A stretch of DNA of 64,000 bases from AAA164-E04 sp014239995 (lineage in GTDB: Bacteria; Verrucomicrobiota; Verrucomicrobiia; Limisphaerales; AAA164-E04). The first letter of the stretch is position 1. Each line of letters begins with the position of its first letter. A program made the position numbers and the translations under genes. Location of the stretch: the NCBI GenBank assembly GCA_029247315.1, contig JAQWLM010000107.1:1-64000 (forward strand). Reading direction: 5' to 3'. This document shows positions 61,101 to 64,000 of this stretch, one piece after another. The notes under the pieces were generated by a model that made no database searches, was not told the DNA's origin, and saw only the letters and a program-made list of their open reading frames with translations.

Positions 61101-62645
61101 ATTTCCATCACTGGAAACATAGAGATTGCCCTCCGGAGAGGCAGCCACATACACAGGGTAATTTGCCGTTTCGGCTGGTGCGAAAAGGGTCGCATCAAAA
61201 TCCTCAGGTACCACAACATCGGCAAGAACACGCGATGCTTCTTCATCACTCAAATTAGAGATCCTTGGTTCCACGTTACCTCCCTTGGCAAAGGAATCCT
61301 CACTGATGATTGTTTTATCCTCGGAAGGCTTGAATGCGTTATTCCCCACAATGGGATCAAGTGACTTGATACCATCGCCTAGTAAGGAAATTTCCCATAA
61401 ACTGATCCAACCGCCACCTTGGGTGGAAAGACCATTTATCCTGAGATACTTCATTTCTGATGACTTGAATCTTGTCGTCGTGTCACCTTTCCGGGTATTG
61501 CCAGAGGCGTCGACAAGAAGATTCCAGGATTGGGCGTCCAGGGAACCTTCTAGAGTGTAACCATAGATGGTATGGGGGTTTTCCCACTTGATCTTCACCC
61601 CCCTGAGCACTTGAGGCTCTTGAAAGGCCAGTTGAAGCCATTGAGGTTGGCTGTTGTCGGAGGCACACCATCGCGTCTGCTCGGAGCCATCGATCGCCAT
61701 CCAGGGCCATCTTTGATCCTGAGTCGTGCTGGCGCTCACCCTTACAGGAGTTCCAGGCTTGGCGGATGTCGACGATGCACTTATTTTCGCTACTGGTGCA
61801 GCGGTGGTATCCTTCATAAGGACCACCGTGTGTTTCCCCGTATAGGGTGTGAGGTATGCCTCATCCAACTTTCCGCAGGTCCATAGCAGTCCGCGGGTTA
61901 CGAGATCAAGATAGCGTGAATCTGCAACCGTGACGTTGTTGTGCCCCAGACTGGTGCTGAAGCTACGGATCCCTTTTATTTTGTTGACCCAGGCAACGAC
62001 GGCTTCAACGCTTTTCTGCTTCCCGTTCCTCTCCATGATCTGAACACCACTTGCAATAGGCTCCGCACCCATTATTTGGACATTGTTATAGAGCTCTTCC
62101 CTCTCGGTCGTCCAATCCTCCAGCGTCATTGAGATAGGATGATCCTTACTCTTGTAACGGATGTTAATGGGAAGCTGTGGACCATGCCCTGTTGATTGAA
62201 GTCCAAGGTGTTGAAACCAGGTGTCATCGCCTGTTCTGAAACTGTGCATGGCGCAATGGAGATGCACTGATGGAATCTCCGCGTGGGGATGCATTAGATT
62301 CGCAATCACTTTAGGATCAGTAACTTCAGCGGCACATTCATCGTGAATCACTACATCATAACCGTCTGCCCAATGAGGATCATGATAGATGGACAAAGTA
62401 GGGTGAGTTGTTTGATCTTCTGTCCACAACACGTCGACCCGAACATTGGCGCGGGCCTGAATTCCTTTGGATAAAATGGCATGCTGCTTTGCATAATCGT
62501 GGCAACACCCACCGGCTACAAGCAAGGCCTTCAGGGACGCGGTGGATGCTTGTGGCAAACTTTCCGCTTGCAAGCTTGCACAAGTCAGAACGCCACTTAA
62601 AAAATTTATGACCCTGTTAAGGGATGATGATACCATGATCCCCAT
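58161..62645 (-). CDS. Giant PVC-type cytochrome: ThuA, discoidin, propeller dehydrogenase, HEAT repeats, c-type heme
   Basis: 1494 residues. Signal peptide (about 1-28). ThuA-like domain (about 38-275; LLVAGGCCHDY, VIHDECAAEV). F5/8 type C-like carbohydrate-binding domain (about 290-430; MAIDGSEQTRWCASDNSQPQ). PVC-type membrane-bound dehydrogenase propeller (about 480-890; PEGNLYVSSDGNGSLGRSPR, LELGIDGWIYVAGGDFG). HEAT-like repeats (about 900-1290). C-terminal cytochrome c with C1368-A-S-C-H1372 and candidate Met ligand in ESSIMPGGL. This order is a known verrucomicrobial/planctomycete type, thought to oxidise sugars outside the cytoplasm with electrons passed to the fused heme. Substrate unknown. 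ATG at 62636 is an alternative start. Confidence 0.88.
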   Translation of the reverse strand: MGIMVSSSLNRVINFLSGVLTCASLQAESLPQASTASLKALLVAGGCCHDYAKQHAILSKGIQARANVRVDVLWTEDQTTHPTLSIYHDPHWADGYDVVIHDECAAEVTDPKVIANLMHPHAEIPSVHLHCAMHSFRTGDDTWFQHLGLQSTGHGPQLPINIRYKSKDHPISMTLEDWTTEREELYNNVQIMGAEPIASGVQIMERNGKQKSVEAVVAWVNKIKGIRSFSTSLGHNNVTVADSRYLDLVTRGLLWTCGKLDEAYLTPYTGKHTVVLMKDTTAAPVAKISASSTSAKPGTPVRVSASTTQDQRWPWMAIDGSEQTRWCASDNSQPQWLQLAFQEPQVLRGVKIKWENPHTIYGYTLEGSLDAQSWNLLVDASGNTRKGDTTTRFKSSEMKYLRINGLSTQGGGWISLWEISLLGDGIKSLDPIVGNNAFKPSEDKTIISEDSFAKGGNVEPRISNLSDEEASRVLADVVVPEDFDATLFAPAETANYPVYVAASPEGNLYVSSDGNGSLGRSPRRGRVLRLRDTDADGRADEVKQFIREIDSPRGLVWDHDRLYLLHPPHISVFFDRDQDGVAEDSQRLVSGIAFDFDQRPPDHTTNGLELGIDGWIYVAGGDFGFMDAVGSDGRHLQHRGGGVIRFRPDGSGLELFATGTRNILGTPMSPLLDLFARDNTNDGGGWDVRLHHFSGLEDHGYPSLYKHFSNEHVQPLADYGGGSGCGSVYIHEPGFPEAWRNAPFTCDWGRGATFRHSVVRQGATFVENAPPIPFIKVTRPTDADVDGMSRVYQASWKGPATFNWAGPSHGYIVRVTPRDYTPEPLPDYEHLEDDILVKSLESPSHVRVLQAQRTLLRRAPSDATRRALVSLALDPEKELRTRVAALYAITQRGVDSSQSSDVMRMVTPLLEVPLLQAFVFRALGDMGLDHLTRGKVGVVPPELFTSGLRSQDPRTRLEALIASTRQGNLGVADGMALSLGHEDAVIAHTAYRGLAQLEGFQACLRVLDTEASSEAQRAGAAMALMRMHRPEVVKALTERLADPDRVGVQRFLLSVLCRLYHREGEWKGESWGTRPDTRGPYYQLETWKYSESILATLHGSLAEASAEDAAWLIGEMNRNRIRSMKAMEKIIALATEDSTHVPAAVTQVASFQELPIKAVPILIAAAMDPAMPPHVSSHAVVGLARSQVEAALPAMVMAMGHLDGSTGTGKEKEAARRAFLGYPGLDGRHTHLERICVEHAGDPMAYWAHVGLLTLATRKGPELSSIRPEHRLIDEAWLDARRRVVFIKAAARMGNHYLDTRIRAALKDFDADVAKAAQNAARRLKIATGEKDSSPVIGSMETNAVLDSMDAFQGDVALGEAVFIRAGCASCHTVSQDQAPKGPYLGNIASTYRRGELAEAILMPNKTIAQGFASHAVVLHDGTELTGFVVSEAGDSVRLRDVLSQEHVILKSDIHERNILESSIMPGGLLEPFTMREFAGLLDYLQDLNANPAE

Positions 62646-62970
62646 AGTATGGTGCAGGAGTCAATATAGGTTCAAGTCGCGAAACACTGATTCCCTTGCG
62701 CAGAAGAGAACCATCATACGACTACGTAGAACTCTCGATTGAATACGGTTCCTGGGAGTTAAGTAATTTGCGGAACTGACTGATGCAGTGCAGAAAAGAG
62801 CTGTTCTTGTGGTAATCAGAACGACTCGAAATCCACAGGTGTTTTAGTTTGCAGTTTAAATAAAAAATGGTACTTTGATCAGTTTTAATAATCCATGATC
62901 ACGTAGTGGGTTTAACAAAGTCGAGACATGCTCCCAACGCATAGTACCGGACAGATGATGAACCAGTAAC
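62646..62970. other. Intergenic region (325 bases) between divergent genes
   Basis: Upstream region of both the giant cytochrome gene and the sensor kinase. It contains an A+T-rich stretch (about 62845-62895) that could hold promoters, but I see no clear box pair, operator or RNA gene. Confidence 0.45.
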
Positions 62971-64000
62971 ATGTCGAGAGAACCAACCATAAGCGGCAGC
63001 AAGCTTGAAACGCTCTTTCCGTTTCACCTCCAATTGGACGCGCAACTACAAGTCACAGGATACGGACTGTCCCTTTGCAAATTGTTTTCCACAATCAAAA
63101 AGGCATGTCCATTACCATCTGACGTTCAATTGAAGACGCTCGAGGGTCACGCAATCCGAACCCTCGAGGCAAAGCACCTTGAAACCTATTTTCAATTACA
63201 TGGTCCGATTGAAAACCTGAGGTTAAGAGGAACGTTTCACCAACTGGACGACGGATCGTTCTTTCTGGCAGCATTACCATGGATCGAGAACTCCGAGCCT
63301 TGGAAAAAGGTATTCGGCCTGGAAGATGCATTTTCACCCCACAGTACTGAGCATCAAATTTTGGACCTTCATCGATCGTTGCTTTCATCACAGAAAGTGT
63401 CCGAGCAGCCACTGCTAGAGAAGGCGAACCCACCATTCTCAGAAAACGAGGAGACGCTTTCCATCACTCCGTCCCAGCTGTCAAAGATCACACTCCAGAA
63501 GCGTACGGAGGAACGTCTTCATTCTGCACGTCGCAGGGCTGAGGAATACAGTCGTGCGACCAATGAATATCTGGCCATTGTCAGCCACGAGATACGAACG
63601 CAGATGAACGGAATCATCGGGATGCTGCAATTTGTCATGGACACCCAGCTTGATGATCAACAGCGTAATTCCCTTTCGCTAATACGGGTCAGTTCCGAGT
63701 CATTGCTCAAGATTCTCAATGATGTACTGGACCTCTCCAAAATCCAATCCGCACGGTATCGTCTCGAGCAATTACCATTCAACTTGAGGGATTTGACTGA
63801 CGAAGTTGTCGGCATCATGTCCATTCTGGCCTGCAAGAAAGGTTTAGGATTGGAGGTTATCATCGATCCTCAACTGCCAAACCAGTATCAAGGAGATGCG
63901 GCTCGGCTCAGGCAAATCCTGATAAATTTAATCAGTAATGCCATTAAATTTACAAGCATCGGTGACATCAGGGTATCCATCAACCGGTCCCAAGACAGTC
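62971..64000 (+). CDS. Sensor histidine kinase with HNOBA/PAS-like N-terminal domain (cut by window edge)
   Basis: 343 codons from the ATG at 62971 to the right edge, still open. The first 150 residues (FPFHLQLDAQLQVTGYG, then GTFHQLDDGSFFLAALPWIE) resemble the HNOBA domain that often pairs with heme nitric-oxide sensors, or a related PAS fold. A coiled coil (about 170-195, LQKRTEERLHSARRRAEEYS) leads to the HisKA domain with H206 in AIVSHEIRTQMNGIIGML, then an HATPase N-box (LINLISNAIKFT). The usual HEIRTPMNG has Gln in place of Pro here. No membrane helix is visible, so it is probably cytoplasmic. The C-terminus, where receiver domains may follow, lies outside the window. Confidence 0.85.
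   Translation, partial: MSREPTISGSKLETLFPFHLQLDAQLQVTGYGLSLCKLFSTIKKACPLPSDVQLKTLEGHAIRTLEAKHLETYFQLHGPIENLRLRGTFHQLDDGSFFLAALPWIENSEPWKKVFGLEDAFSPHSTEHQILDLHRSLLSSQKVSEQPLLEKANPPFSENEETLSITPSQLSKITLQKRTEERLHSARRRAEEYSRATNEYLAIVSHEIRTQMNGIIGMLQFVMDTQLDDQQRNSLSLIRVSSESLLKILNDVLDLSKIQSARYRLEQLPFNLRDLTDEVVGIMSILACKKGLGLEVIIDPQLPNQYQGDAARLRQILINLISNAIKFTSIGDIRVSINRSQDS

Noticed and set aside
1..64000. CRISPR arrays, insertion sequences, prophage, rRNA operons
   Set aside because: No direct-repeat arrays, transposase or integrase motifs, or rRNA sequence were seen in reading the window.

Overview
The window reads as chromosomal DNA of a free-living Gram-negative member of the PVC group, most likely a Verrucomicrobiota. 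The markers are a PSD1/DUF1549-DUF1553 cytochrome protein beside a DUF1501 protein, a giant PVC-type CxxCH protein with ThuA and HEAT parts, sulfatases, a sorbosone-dehydrogenase-like propeller, and outer-membrane biogenesis genes (lnt, hldD, an AsmA-like protein). Genus and class cannot be fixed by reading alone. I see no rRNA, tRNA, CRISPR array, transposase, integrase or phage gene. Both edges cut genes: a purple-acid-phosphatase-like gene on the left and a sensor kinase on the right.

Layout. 1-4.7 kb: phosphoesterase and rhomboid protease on the minus strand, then murJ and an ftsB/divIC-like gene, then a minus-strand SDR epimerase. 4.8-15.4 kb, plus strand: a long U32 family protein, the PSD1 + DUF1501 pair, pabB, an M24 peptidase and a D-2-hydroxyacid dehydrogenase. 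15.4-20.1 kb, minus strand: a two-component pair, an HtrA/DegP protease with a strong terminator, and an HMCES/YedK protein. 20.5-22.2 kb: a small conserved-looking ORF and mnmE. 22.3-27.2 kb, minus strand: hldD, a large AsmA-like protein and a small lipoprotein. 27.3-33.3 kb, plus strand: phnA and phnY for phosphonoacetaldehyde/phosphonoacetate breakdown, then a beta-propeller sensor kinase. 33.3-39.1 kb: a sulfatase with a DUF5690 membrane protein, a divergent second sulfatase and a sugar-dehydrogenase-like propeller. 39.3-42.3 kb: small metabolic enzymes. 42.4-47.3 kb: glcD, a four-helix membrane protein and glcF, each joined by an ATGA overlap, then lnt. 47.5-49.5 kb: an aminotransferase/omega-amidase pair. 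49.6-51.8 kb: a double esterase. 51.9-55.1 kb: a multiheme cytochrome and a heme-porin fusion. 55.5-58.1 kb: an inositol-dehydrogenase-like gene with two coupled acyltransferases. 58.2-62.6 kb: the giant PVC cytochrome protein. 63.0 kb to the end: the cut sensor kinase.

How the genes may work together. Several units are classical for a heterotroph feeding on polymeric, sulfated and phosphonate-bearing organic matter (sulfatases, esterase, phn genes, glycolate oxidation, inositol-type dehydrogenase). The most noteworthy units are: (1) an MtrA/DmsE-like cytochrome with eight apparent heme sites, followed by a predicted outer-membrane barrel that carries its own PSCyt1-type heme domain, which suggests an electron conduit across the outer membrane; (2) a PlsC-like acyltransferase translationally coupled to a FeeM/OlsB-like N-acyltransferase, suggesting an amino-acid-containing lipid; (3) a GlcD-membrane protein-GlcF unit lacking GlcE. 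All functions are assigned by motif reading only; no database search was possible.
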